Positions 46,149 through 58,436 of a stretch of 64,000 bases of DNA are shown here, piece after piece. The notes under the pieces were generated by a model. The model did not search any database. It was given only the letters and a program-made list of their open reading frames with translations, and was not told the DNA's origin. Source of the stretch: Aplysia californica (Eukaryota; Mollusca; Gastropoda; Aplysiida; Aplysiidae); contig NW_004797358.1 of the NCBI RefSeq assembly GCF_000002075.1, positions 1,096,756 through 1,160,755 of the forward strand. The letters are read 5' to 3'. Made by a program: the position numbers and the translations under genes. Positions within the stretch are counted from its first letter, which is position 1, and each line of letters opens with the position of its first letter.

Positions 46149-47345
46149 GTTGCTCAGGGAATGGTGTGCTTGTTTGAACTGTTAAAAAATGAGGAAAGAA
46201 ATTTATGGTGAATAAGTGAACAATTTTTTTAGACTTGGTTGTATGGAAAACAATATCAGGTTCTGTGGATGTCTCTCATTTCTTTGTTGCAGGATCAGTT
46301 GGGGGGGGGGGGGGGGTAAAAGTTGTGCTTTCTGTAACAAAAACAACACACACGTGTTCGTACTTAGAAGCATACTTTATTTTGTTACCGAACTTTTAAG
46401 TAACTTTCTTACTTTCGGAATGTAATCAATGTCAATAGTCTTTTCTTGGTTGTGGTAAATATTACCTTTAAAAAGATATTTGATAACAATTATAACCAAA
46501 TAATATACATAACCAGGGTTTGTTTTGATTACTTGTAGTTAGACACAATCATACAACATCATAATATTGTTTAATGGCAGCTTAAACTAATTATATCGAT
46601 CCTTTTTGTGTGGGTTTTTTATTTTTAAATTCAGTTTTAGGTTCTACTGTCTGAATTCGGCTATTTGTTTTAAAAGAATAATATTTTGAGTGTGTTCTTT
46701 GTTGCTTAGTCAAAGACAATTTACCTGTTACTCAGTACCAAAACTATCTTGTAGTTACTGTGATACTTTTTTTGTTGAGTTATTTTGATTCTGGGTGGAA
46801 GGTTCCATGCCCTATCAGTATTGAATTGATATGAGGATTAGAGAATAAGTCTCATGGTGGAACTGATGATTTTGTTTTTGTTTTGATGTGATAGATGGTG
46901 GGGCTGTGGAGGTAGCAGGAAAATTTGTAGTTTTGTAGTGCTGTTGATTACGTTGTCGAAGCTGTAAGCACAAAAGTGGTGATGTTAATTGTTATGACCA
47001 TTTAGAGCTGGAAAGATAAAATAGCCTTTCGTATGTTATGCAGACCAATTCATAGTATAACACAGTCACTGATGTACCATGTACTGATATTTGTTTGTTA
47101 ACTACAAAGGAGAGTGGTAAATGCACAGCTTGTCTTGCATTGAGATGCTCACATGCTGGTGTAAAGCCACTCTGCGGGTCTTTCCATGCCTGTTGCTTTG
47201 TAAAAATGTGTACTTCATCTACCTGCCTAGAATGTGGTGAGATCGGGAGATGTGTCGGGTTGCCTTCACTGTGAGTGTGATATTGTTCTAAATGGTTAAA
47301 GGTTTTTGGAAATGATCAATAAAATTGATGAAATGTTATAAAGCT
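46149..47345 (+). other. HADH 3' UTR
   Basis: Runs from the TAA stop to a consensus AATAAA at 47318-47323, with cleavage expected about 15-25 bases later. A G-run at 46300-46317 lies inside. Confidence 0.7.
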
Positions 47346-48532
47346 CACTTTTGTTTGTTGATTGTCATTGATTTGTTTGTCTTTTTCCATTTTCTCATTT
47401 AAAAGCTTTTAAGAATATTAAGATCACATCGACCTATGCAAATTAAATGATTTTTGCTTGTCCAACAGACATCTCTTTACTCATAAAAAAAGCTAAATTT
47501 TGAGTATGAGCCATTTGTGTACATGTATTTTTAGCAGGCTCATTTCTAAAATTACAGATAAAATCATGGATGCATAAATTCTTTTGGCCTTCCCCAACCA
47601 TACAGTTTAATGAACATTCTACATTGTAAAGAACATTTGTTCATCTTGGTTCTGTGAGGTGCTTTGGTGTAGACTTTTTTTACACTAGAATGAGAAAGTA
47701 GGTGTGTGTTTGGGGAGGGGTTTGTGCCCATAGTCCGTCTCTACTTCTACTGGCATCTGTGGTGTAGATTGTAATTGTCAGTAATGTCAGGCTCATAGCC
47801 TTGCATGCAGAAGACAAGAGTTTGACTTCCACATTGGGAGGTTTATTTATCGAATGGTACATTGCTGTCTGTCAGTCTGCTTGGATGTTGTATCCCACTC
47901 ATCCTGGCGGGGCCATCATAGCATTTCTCCTACTATAATAATTGATAATTGTTTTAGGGAGTTGGGTTGGATGTTAACATTTTTTCATCAAGTCAATTCT
48001 GTCCTCTTCATTTATGAGACATTTTTATTGTATTATATAATGATTACTGTGGAAGACTAAGGCCTCCTAGTCATTCTCACATAAGTGCAATGTGTACTTA
48101 TCTCTAAATTGAAATCTCTTTCTCAACTTTCTGTTAGCACAAATTGGTTGATGGACCCGGGTTTGTTGGTAGGAGGGAAGGGGTCAGTGCCATTGATGAT
48201 AGGTTCTTTTATTCTTTTCTTTCCTTTCCTTTGGGTTATAATTTCAGTATGTTTGTCTTGCTTTTTCTATATTTTACTTATTTAAATAGATCTAGCCATT
48301 GGGTCGACATAGGCCTACTGCTCTTTACTCGCACCAAAATTCATTGAGACTGGGAAAGATGGTCTCTAAGTAGTAAGTAAGGGTTTCTTGGCTGCTCCGA
48401 CAGTTTTCAGCCTTTACTACGATACAAATGACGTCACAGATGCCATGCGTTCTTTTCTTCTTCTAAACCTTTTAACGTTTAGGATTTAATCTGTTCCATT
48501 ATTTTTTTTCTAGAGAGAGGAAAAGTGTGTGT

Positions 48533-48593
<61 letters not shown>

Positions 48594-49147
48594 TGTGTGT
48601 TTGTATGAGTGTGCATTTACTAGGTGTAACAGGTGTTTACCCACAGGTCCAGTCTACTGAAACTAAAAAATAAGCATAATATACTTTGGACAAATCAGAG
48701 GGTCCATAGTTTACTTCTTGTGATATATGTACTTATTTATACCATTTATTATAATTTAATGATAATCCTGTACAAATGAAATGACCAGTGTGTAAGTCTC
48801 GAGAAAACCTCCTTCGCAATTCACGTGTTTACACTGCGCTGATACAGGAAGAAAAGGTCTAGCTAGCTATATTATCTTTCATATTGTGTAATCGCTGAGC
48901 TCTGCGTGTATGGCCTTTACATAACAGTTACGGTGTTCTCTTCCAATGAACGCTCCACGTAAAAAAACGCGGTCCGCATAATAACCCACCCTTTTGTCTG
49001 TGTCGGAGTTTTTTTCACTATAATTGACAAGTCTAAGAATCCGTTTTATAACAATAATAATAGATCTAGAGATCTGATCTCAGTTTGGGTTCAGAGGGGT
49101 TGCTTTCTGAGCTGCTTACAACACTTCAATCATTAAGAGGAGGGGGG
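47346..49147. other. intergenic; (TG)n microsatellite
   Basis: A (TG)n tract covers about 48530-48602. A weak tRNA-like patch at 47765-47845 (TGGTGTAGATTG and GAGTTTGACTTCC) could be an old SINE. No exon is supported. Confidence 0.5.
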
Positions 49148-49627
49148 AGGGGGGAGAGTGTTTTTCGGCGCTCACAACGGCACAAGGTCATGTGAGCGCA
49201 CGGGACACATTAAACATTTTCAGTTTGGTTGGAAATGATTTTGATTTTTCCCCGGGTGACGGCCGAAGCCTACTTTTATCGATTTGGACTAAACTTGCAT
49301 ACAGGACCTCCGAGATTTTTCGCCCTTATCCGAGAAGGCTATGTGTTAGATCTTACCTACCCTAAGATCAGGGGTGTGGCTGAAGGACATCAGTAAGAAG
49401 GAGCCAAAGAGTAGCAGTACAAAGGCTGCAAAAATACAAAGGAGCCCGGTGGAGGGGGAAAGGAAGGGGGGGGGGGGGGGGCAGAAAGTTGAGACGAAAG
49501 CAGACCACAGAACAGAGAGAGCAGAAAAGGAGGTGAAAGAAGAAAATTTCTGTCGCTGCCGAGTTTCGAACCCGGGACCTATTGAATGAGAGACGAACAT
49601 CATACCCTCAAGACCACGAGAGCCTCC
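49148..49627 (-). repeat. tRNA-derived SINE S1, near full length
   Basis: The clearest S1 copy. The head on the minus strand has GTGGTCTTGAGGG (A-box region) and GGGTTCGAAAC. The body spans 49555-49200, and the tail at the left has GGCGCTCACAACGGCACAAGG. A G-run interrupts it at about 49467-49481. Confidence 0.72.
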
Positions 49628-49849
49628 GAAAGTGGTTTTTGATTGTTAAAAATACAATCATAGGCTATCTTTGGAAAAAGAGCCCGGTCTTGTCTCATAA
49701 GAGGTGGTTCATTCACAAGCATTCTTTGTCTCTTCACTTATGTCGCGCTGCGGTTGGTTGATTTCATAGTTTCATTCGCTGTTGTCAAATCATAATGCTA
49801 TTGTCACGCGTCTCAAATTCAACCTGAAACTTCTAGTTCTCATTTGCAC

Positions 49850-50105
49850 CCAAAACAGCGTAAGCCACAACCTACCCTAAGATCAGGGTGTGTGGTTAAA
49901 AGACAGCAGTAAGAAGGAGTAGTTGTAGAATTTAGAAAGGAGTGAAGGGGAGAGGAGCCCATATGATGGAAGGGGGTGGGGGTGGGGAGAGTTGAGATGA
50001 AAACAGAATGACAGAACATGACTAGAGAATATAATATGTGGGAGAAAGGAGGCAATTTTAGAGAAGAATATTATCCCGTCGCTGTCAGGTTTCGAACCCG
50101 GGACT
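49850..50105 (-). repeat. S1 fragment
   Basis: It has the ACCTACCCTAAGATCAGGG block and the GGGTTCGAAACC B box on the minus strand; the tail is missing. Confidence 0.6.
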
Positions 50106-51734
50106 GTGAATATGCGGGAACTAGCCTTACATTATTATGATTATAATGCACCATCGTCGCTAACAGTAACAGCAGTGGAATAATACTAGAATCTAGTCTC
50201 AACTTCAACTCGGCTGAGCGAAAGTTTCTCGGCACAGCTAATCGACTGGTCCTGCCAGAATAGGGAACTCGTTAAGCAGCCGTGGACACGACGGACTTCA
50301 ACTGCCAGGAAGCCCTACCTGTCATGATTCCCGAGTACCGTACGTACCGAGTTAGCCCATCAAACGTGGCCGTCGCCGTCCTACACACACACACAAAACA
50401 ACGGGTTGTCACTGGAGCGGCGACGTTGGCTTACTGGCTGGCAAATTAATGCCATCACGTGCCCGTTCCAGCGCTGTCGTGCAAGGCTACTTGGGGAACG
50501 TGGAAGCCGAGATCTTGACGATTTTGTAATGTAGGCCTAAAAAATAGACGATTGTTGTTATCAGTGGCGAAGTGTCTATATAATCAAATAATCACTGCTT
50601 CCCTTCCTAATTTTGAAACATTGCCGCAGTCAAATTCACCCATTGACGTAAACCTCATACATTAAATATAAAAAGACGCTCATAATCACCAATGAAAGGT
50701 ATTCCTAACATTCAGAACGGTTTCATAGCCACAGAAATAGCCTGTTCACCCCTATCTTGCCACTCCATAAGCAGTCGCAAGCTTTGATTAAGTAAGTCTA
50801 CAGTGAGGCTGGAAGAGTCTGCCAAAAGATTTGAAGGGAACATGTGTGCTACAGTCAAATCTGTTTCATTGCCACATATACCCTGTTCACCCCTTTCGGG
50901 CCACAGTTATAAGCAGTCACAAGAACTGATTATGTAAGCGAACTATTACACTGGTCGAGTCTACCTCACAGATGTGAGGGGAACTAACTCCTAATAATAT
51001 CTTGACTGCTGCAAGTGCTTGTTTTTTTCCCTCGACTTTTTACCGTCCTATAATCAGATCGTGACCTCGATTATGACACCGGCTCCTGGCCGCCAAACGC
51101 AAGACAAAAACAGCCAAATGTGAAATAAAAAAAATTATAATTGTCATGTTCTACCAAAGAGTTTAGTCTCGCTGGTATTACATACTGTAGAACTGACATC
51201 TCCTTTTCTTTGCTTTGTGTTTGTGTATTCACATCTAAAGATAAATGTAATGTTTGTTGGGAAAATATTTATGAGATACTTTCCCGATTATTTTAGCGGT
51301 TGAACATGCATACAACAAGAAACGCAGTGTTGCTGCCTCGAGTAAGATTCTTGTGTGATATCTCCAGGCTCTATACTGGTCCCATCTGACTTTGATTACA
51401 TTACCCTGTGAAACAAGTCAGCCTTCGCCCCTGGTTGTTTTAGTAGTCCTACATGTAGTAGGCGAAGATGTTGGGTTCATAGAATCTACCAACGGGGATT
51501 TTCACCACCTCTGTAGAGATGAAGTTTTGAATGATGAGGAGAAGTGCTTATCTTAAACTTCAAATGAAACCAAGCACTTTTAATTTACTTGCTTCTAGAT
51601 TTGATAGAACCATATATATCACAAAGGGGGAAACAAATTTCCAAAAACCTGTCCGTGATAACTTTGAGGTAGGCCTATGGGCAGTTTAGAACTTTTTACT
51701 TACAACAAATTGCATTGTGTTTCGAAACCTTTTA
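50106..51734. other. intergenic, no gene seen
   Basis: Around 50690-50990 an imperfect duplication is visible: CATTGCCACATATACCCTGTTCACCCC resembles the stretch at about 50728, with AAGCAGTC and AGTCTACC nearby in both. No coding signal or terminal repeats were seen. Confidence 0.4.
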
Positions 51735-51925
51735 TTGTCAAAAGAGGCATTTGGTCATTTGCCTCTACTTCGAGAGAGGGCCACTGGCAGTAGACACAAT
51801 GGAATAATAACAATGACTAATGACCTTGCTCAAGGATCAACCAAGCCCTGGGTGGGGTTCGAACACGGGACGCACCTGTTACAGTGTAATTGTTTATCCA
51901 TTTGGTCACCAGTCAAAAATGGTTA
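51735..51925 (-). repeat. tRNA-derived SINE fragment
   Basis: On the minus strand: A box TGACCAAATGG, B box GTGTTCGAACCCC, then TGATCCTTGAGCAAGGTCA. It belongs with the family at 40135-40375 rather than S1. Confidence 0.6.
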
Positions 51926-52468
51926 AAATTGTAGGGTGATACCCTTTCACAAACTAAACATACACTTGACCACTTAGTGAGTGAAGTACAGTCGAGCACA
52001 ATTGTCTCCAACACTGTAATTTCGGAAACACAGAAGCGCCGAACTGTTTTTTTATCCTCAAGTCTCAAACATGTTGCATTTTCAACATCACCAAAGACGC
52101 AGGCCTAGGCCTAGCCTAATGTATCGTAGCTGCACACTGAGAAAAAACTTAGCCTACCGTCCGTCGATGAAACGACGCTAGATATCCAAGCACATAAATT
52201 TCGACGGATCATGTCCTTGAGGAAATCGAAATATCCGTTGTCGACTGTATTGTCTGTTTTCACACATAATTTACGCTTTGGGCATGCTTCCGCCCACTTT
52301 GGATGTCTTTCAGTTCAGTTCACTCAATTGACCACTGTATTGATTGATTTTACATATAATTACATCCTTGCCGCTGGCGGAAAAAAACTTGAGCCACTCA
52401 AACATAGTTAATGAGTACTGCTGGTGCTGGCTGTACTAATACAAATACTGATAGAGCAGTAGTCCTGT

Positions 52469-52501
<33 letters not shown>
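52469..52501. repeat. 33-base G homopolymer
   Basis: An uninterrupted G run just downstream of the MADF-BESS stop codon. Its true length is uncertain, because such runs are often mis-sequenced. Confidence 0.85.
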
Positions 52502-52502
<1 letters not shown>

Positions 52503-52546
52503 GGCTGATGCACCTGTGCACTTGCATTTGTGTTGTATAACCTCTA

Positions 52547-55500
52547 CTAACTGTCCTGAAATGAGTCTTCGGTAGTGACAGATGATGGGGATTGCTGATA
52601 ATTGAGGCGAGATGGATGCCCCTGGCCTTGACTCTGAGATGGCTGCTGTGTGCGTCGCAGATATTTCAGAGCAGTGGCGTTAAGCTCTCCTCGAAGCTCG
52701 AACTTTGAAACAGGGTCTAATGATTTCAATGCAGGTAATAAACTTAAAAGGAATTGTTCATCATCGTCCGGTCTTGCCTTCCGTTGTTTTTGCAACACCT
52801 TCAATGCATTCAGCATTTCCACATCAAAAGGGGACAGAGAGTCTTGTCTCGCTTGGGAGTGGGGCCTTTTCTTCTTTGGAAGAGGGGCTAGAGGCTGGAT
52901 GGTGGCATTTGGTGTACAGCTCGGGCCAGGTCGTGAATCCTCCAATGATGATGAATTAGGCCTACCCGGTGAAGCTGAGGAGAGGTTGTCATCCAATGTC
53001 TCCTCTTGATGGAAAGATGCTCGCTGGCACTCTTGCTCATTCTTCAGTCCCTCCACCAGATTGCTTGTAGTTGAGGTGCTTCGACCATCAACAAAAGGAA
53101 CTAAGAAGAGCAAGTTATTGTAAAGGTACCATTTTTTGGGGCCTTTGCCCCCTGATCCAGATTTGAAGGTCGTCTTCTTTTTGTGATGCTTTCGGAAGGA
53201 GTCTCTCAGCACTGCCCACTTCTTCTTTGCAGTTGCATCTGTTGAGAAAATACAAAATGAACAACTTTTTTCATTATCAATTAGTAGTAAAGCAAACATT
53301 TGCACAGTGTCTGTTAATGGTTGCCCTGTGGAACAATATCCGGAACTTCGAGCTTAAACTTAATGTGGAAGAGTAGCCAGTTCCTTTACCAACTACTTTA
53401 TATTTGCTGGATCTGAAAAAATTTAACTACCCATTTACTCCACTTCTGAGTGAATAGATCTTCAGCGAAAAAATGGACCGAAGTGGAAATAGAACTCGGG
53501 CCCCCTCAAAAGGACACTAACCACTCAGCCACCACGGTGATAATTAAGTACAGAACAGTGGAACTCGGTTTCAATGAACTCGTATTCAACAAAAACTCGG
53601 ATTCAACTAAAGGAGTAGGATTTCCCGATTTTTTTTTCATTAAAAAAATCAATACTAAAAATAACTCAGATTCAACGAGCACATAAATGAACAAGCTAGG
53701 ATTCAACGAAGTCGCTTGCAGGGTCAATTGCTCTATGCGACCAATACGCGTCCTCCTTTCGTACCAACACATTCGTTGTAATCCCACACGCATGTCTTAG
53801 TTTAGCTTGTGTCGGGGTCGGACAGGGGGTACACACGGTCTGGGCGTGGAACGTCATTAGAGAAACAAACACGACGAGGGTATTTTTGTCCCCGGCTACT
53901 GATCAATATTGCAATGATAAGGTAATCTTGACATATAATATGATCTACGTAATGAATTGTGCACTGGACTGTTGAATCAAACGTTGCCGTATGCTATTGC
54001 TAGGCTCTACGGCTGTACACAGCAACATAACTTTTTTGGTAAACACTACGTTATAATAGATGACACAGCCGTGTATTTGAACAAATCAGCCCTTTTGCAC
54101 AGTGTGTTTGATAGAGTTCGGTGTATTTTCCGGGAATTTTCCAGCTGTTCTTTGGTTTCAAAGAAACGAAAATACCTTTCATTTGAAACCAAACTGTTTT
54201 TGGTTGAGAAAGTCGAATTTATACGAGATTTCTTGATCGGTACCTGTAATTATCTACACAAAAACCTCATATTTGCCATAACGAACACTCGGATTCATCA
54301 TAATTGAAGGCCAGGACCAACGACTTCGTTGAATCTGAGTTTCACTGTACTTTTATAGATTCTAACATTTTCAGGTCCCGGTATCTGACTTCAGGAGATA
54401 GCCATGTTTCTCTGGCATTTCATTTCCAAACTGAACAGTGTCGACTTTAAAGAGAAATCACAACAGAGCCATGTGCAGTGTTGTGGGACGTCTTACAGCC
54501 ACATGCCATGCAAGCCCCTGATCGAGAAAAATGGATCAACTCAACATTGCAAATGATTTCGATACGAGATACAAATTCCCCCTTTGCTTTGGAGCAGCTG
54601 GTGGAAAGCAAATCAGCATCAGTATCAGTATAAGTATAAGTCAAATATGCATCAGATTCGCTGTACTATAACAATAAGGCTTCTTTTTGATGATTCTCTT
54701 TTCTGTTACAGACTCAGATGGGAAATTCACTGTACCTGTAGTTGGCATGGGTTCATGTGGAAGTAATAATGATGGAAAAACCTTCCAGAGATCAGTTTTT
54801 GGAAGACAACATGTAACTGAAAAACTCGGCATCCCTGTAGAGGGAACGATACCACAAACGGGTGTCAAAAGTTGGCATTTATATTTGCAGTTGGTGACAC
54901 TTTTTCCTCTAAGAAACAATATAATGAAACCATTCTCTCATCATCGGCTGACACACGAAAAAGAGATATATAATTCAATACTCGTTCGTCTCGAGAAAGA
55001 AATTATGGTGCTGTAACTTCTCTAGGTAGAGTAGCTCAGATGCAGAGAATTTGACTACACCCAATGAACGTTCAACCAAACAATGCGAACGATAATATTG
55101 TCACGCCAATCACGTGGATTCATAACTTGGTCATCATACAAGAGCAACACGGTATCAAGGATCCAAAATCAATGGGAACAGTACGACCTACAAAAAGTGC
55201 ATAAAAAGTTCGAGAAACATTGAGGCACTATTTCATATTTCCTGCTGGAACTCTTCCCTGGCAAAGTGACCAATGTGTTACCAGACGAATCGTCCAATAA
55301 TGTGTACTTTTCTAACAACCACACATGTGATACCTTCGTCAATTTTTACATTATTTAAACTTGGCAAACACAGTAGCCTACCTGTTTAGTTTTAGTAAGA
55401 GTTTTACGGCATTTGCAACACAATAATGCTTTTAAAAACATTAGTGCCGAAGATTAGAGGAGTTACAAGAGAGTAACAGTAACACCAGTGGCGGCTCGTG

Positions 55501-55567
55501 GTTTATAAAACTGACCGGCCATCATTCACATAGACACTTTCTTCCTCCCCCCACCCCCTTCCTTCAC

Positions 55568-55665
<98 letters not shown>

Positions 55666-55691
55666 AACACCCAAACACACACACACAAACA

Positions 55692-55773
<82 letters not shown>

Positions 55774-57261
55774 ATTTTATACCCTTACGTTCGCCATCCC
55801 CACCCCCTCCCCCCACTCACACATACACCACTATAAACATTTTAATATAATGTGAAAGAGCTGAAATATGGTAGTGTCAAGAAACAATATTAGGATTAAT
55901 GTATGACGGAAGTTACTGAGTTAATAGAAACGGACTTGAACGGCATAGAAAAAGAAACACTACTAGAGTCTATGCTAGAAAACAAACTGAAAGTGAGAAG
56001 CGCAATAAACTGCTGGTCATGGCCTCCGGTACTTTAACCAAGACTTTTACTTTCTACACACAATATCGACGTGCACTCGACCTGTAGATCTAAATATGTA
56101 ATAAGAACAGTGTACTGTATGATGGCAAAAAGTCAATTGATACTGTACCCATGACGCTGTCCAATGTAGATTAGATTAAGTCTACAATCAGATACTAGGC
56201 CTATACAAAGCTGGACAAAGTTAGCACACAACAGTTTTCCATCATTATGTAATCTAACGTTCTTCATCACACTTCTCAGTTCTCAGAACACTGTTGTAAT
56301 AAAGTGGGGAAGTGTGCCAAATGCTAATTATAGAACTTGATGTCTAGCTGGGGTGACGGTGGATAAGGGGAGGGAAGGGAGGGGGTAGGCCCATTGTTTT
56401 CGGCCCGGACTCTGACAGCCGAGTGCCTATCGCTCCTCGTTATAATTCTCCTTATCTTCACTAGATGATTCCTCTTTTCGCCGACTAGACTCGTATATGG
56501 GCCAGGCGTGTCATTAGTGGGAAGAAAGCGATGAATAGTCACCAAACCGGAACTATAGGTGGCTAAAAATCCAATAAACAAAAAAGATTAGCTTCATGCA
56601 GACAATAAATGTTCTGATGATAGTTAGAGAAAGGCTGAATGATAAAGTACATGTATTGCTGATAAAATATTTCATGTGTCTGTGCTGCTCTAGAATAAAG
56701 ACAGTTTCATTACTGATTTTGTGAGCAACACGGAGGCCAATTTGGCAATCAAGGGATGCTATATAATATTATTCGCTCTTAGGGCAGTCGATGGATTTGC
56801 CCAGCGGACGGACATCATCGCTGTACCCGCCGTGTTCGTTTGTCCTCGTACGAAGTTCCGCGAACTGACGGCTTGACGGGAGACGAATTAAAGTCACGAG
56901 CCGGAGCGATTAACATGGTGAAGGAATGAGGCTATGTCGCGACAAAACAGCAGCGAATCCCACTTCTCAATTTGAACGCCTTCAAATCGGCAAGGAGCTT
57001 TTTGAACGTTGATACACATGTTTGTTCGGATTTACTTAAAACCGAATGAAAATCATCATCAGCAATAAATCTCTCGTCAACAGTCCAGCTGACAAAAATT
57101 AGACCGACACCGCCGGTCTTGCCCAGTTAACAAACCGCCCCTGAGTAACACACATTATAAAAAAAGGAGAGATCTATAATGACGATAGCTGTTTGATAGA
57201 AAAGAAGGAGCAAACCACACCAGTGCACCTGCCAACCACCTACCTGTGACATTTGAAGCAG

Positions 57262-57348
<87 letters not shown>

Positions 57349-57469
57349 CGAGAGAGGGGGGGGATAGAGGGAGATGAAGAGAGAGACTGACAGAGAGAGT
57401 GACATGGAGAGGGAGAAAGTGACATGGAGAGGGAGAGGGTAACCCCCCCCCCCCTCCCACACACACACA

Positions 57470-57563
<94 letters not shown>

Positions 57564-57596
57564 TAGACAGACAGACAGGCAGACAGACAGACAGAC

Positions 57597-57650
<54 letters not shown>

Positions 57651-57900
57651 ACCAAGAGGGAAAGGGAGAGTGACCAAGAGAGAGAGGGAGAGTGACATGA
57701 AAGTGAGAGAGATATGCAGAGATTGAGACAGAGAGAACGAGTCAATAATTGTTCATGTATTACTCACCATCAGTTCCAACTTCTTCTGCAACTTCTTTCC
57801 ATATTTGGTTGATTAAAACCCTGTTTGAATTATCATCGTCTCCTCTATTATAAAGAACCTGCCTTTTTCTTACAGCTTCTATCAAGGCTCCCACCTCCAT
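52547..57900 (-). CDS. MADF-BESS domain DNA-binding protein, two coding exons
   Basis: A putative sequence-specific DNA-binding regulator of the Adf-1/MADF type. Exon 1 is 57900-57768 and exon 2 is 53238-52547. The borders are ATG|GTGAGTA and CTCAACAG|ATGC, phase 1, and the product is 274 aa. Residues 6-94 form one MADF domain: LIEAV near the start, the conserved Trp in [24 protein letters not shown], and [12 protein letters not shown] at the end. Neither exon alone encodes the whole domain, which supports the join. Residues 96-200 are low-complexity with a basic KKKRPH patch (possible nuclear signal). Residues 203-240 match a BESS motif ([17 protein letters not shown]), used for protein contacts. 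The 4.5-kb intron holds several transposons. It could be a host gene or one domesticated from a transposon; PIF/Harbinger elements also carry Myb/trihelix-like partner genes. Confidence 0.85.
53450..53550 (-). repeat. tRNA-Ser-like SINE fragment
   Basis: On the minus strand TGGCTGAGTGGTTAGTGTCC resembles a tRNA-Ser 5' half and A box; the B-box region (CCGAGTTCTATTTC) is decayed. Confidence 0.45.
53556..54347. mobile_element. TA-type non-autonomous element, family T2 (792 bp)
   Basis: Starts CAGTGGAACTCGGTTTCAA and ends TTGAATCTGAGTTTCACTG|TA, an inverted pair. A partial copy lies at 36605-37134. It is in the MADF-BESS intron. The frame at 53957-54307 is inside it and has no transposase motif. 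Confidence 0.72.
54365..55100 (+). pseudogene. PIF/Harbinger transposase relic, antisense in the MADF-BESS intron
   Basis: Frames read, in family order: [29 protein letters not shown] with EKWINS; then [20 protein letters not shown] with FQRSVFGR; then [26 protein letters not shown], followed by LVRLEKEI. These correspond to the ATGDSFRSL, WDVLQPEYMP, D..GkFt..~G..GsnsDg and FPL..~LMrPy..~~rifN segments of DDE_Tnp_4 transposases. The middle part with GAIDGKH is missing and the frame changes, so it is dead. No Harbinger termini were identified. Confidence 0.65.
55386..57230 (-). repeat. S2b repeat split by a hAT insertion
   Basis: 55386-55485 and 57152-57230 together read like the S2b copy at 5508-5672 (TTTTAGTAAGAGTTTTACGG..., then GATAGAAAAGAAGGAGCAAA). 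The hAT element 55486-57143 separates them. Confidence 0.65.
55486..57143. mobile_element. Non-autonomous hAT element (1.66 kb) with perfect 8-bp TSD
   Basis: Ends CAGTGGCGGCTCGTGGTTT and AACAAACCGCCCCTG are inverted repeats of the CAGNGGCGG hAT type. The subterminal GACCGGC/GCCGGTC pair agrees. Both flanks are AGTAACAC (55478-55485 and 57144-57151). Long (CA)n and (CT)n tracts fill 55566-55770. No transposase was recognised. Confidence 0.85.
57265..57655. repeat. Compound (GA)n/(GACA)n microsatellite block
   Basis: (GA)n at about 57268-57350, again at 57475-57535, then (GACA)n at 57536-57600 and (GA)n to about 57640. Long Leu/Ser and Arg/Glu frames here are artefacts. Confidence 0.9.
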
Positions 57901-58436
57901 TTTGTTTCATTGCTCGAAGAAAGGGGAAAAACGGTTCCGCGCCGGCTGAATGTTAGCGAAATTTAGTCCAGCACTTAAAAAGAACACTCCAGCGAAACGA
58001 CGGATGAGGCACGGGTCTGACACGAGAGCAGCACGGGTTCACACTGGGTTTTAACTCATTCGCTACGCCGAACCGCGGGCAGCAGCGCAGCGCGTCGAAA
58101 GTGACTTCCGTACAACAAACCGAGCCCGACGGCTCGAGAACCGGCATACAATTCAAGCTTAGATTTTTATTCCAACCCACCTTCTATCCATAATAAAATA
58201 AAGGTTATAATATAATGTTAACTGTTAACTGCCGGGTCAATGTTTCTGTCGAAAAACGTGTTGAAACATGATTTCGAAGTTTATGCGCGACCCTGTTTTA
58301 TCGCGATGCCCAAATTATAACCAAGACACCAATACTATTACACAACACAATTTATTATTATTTTGCTTACTAAAGAAATGTAGGAATCTTCTTTAGAAGT
58401 ATATTGATACTATTGGACTCAAATTGACATTGCTCT

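Noticed and set aside
47765-47845. tRNA-like patch downstream of HADH
   Set aside because: Only weak A- and B-box resemblance and no repeat partner in the window; too decayed to call.
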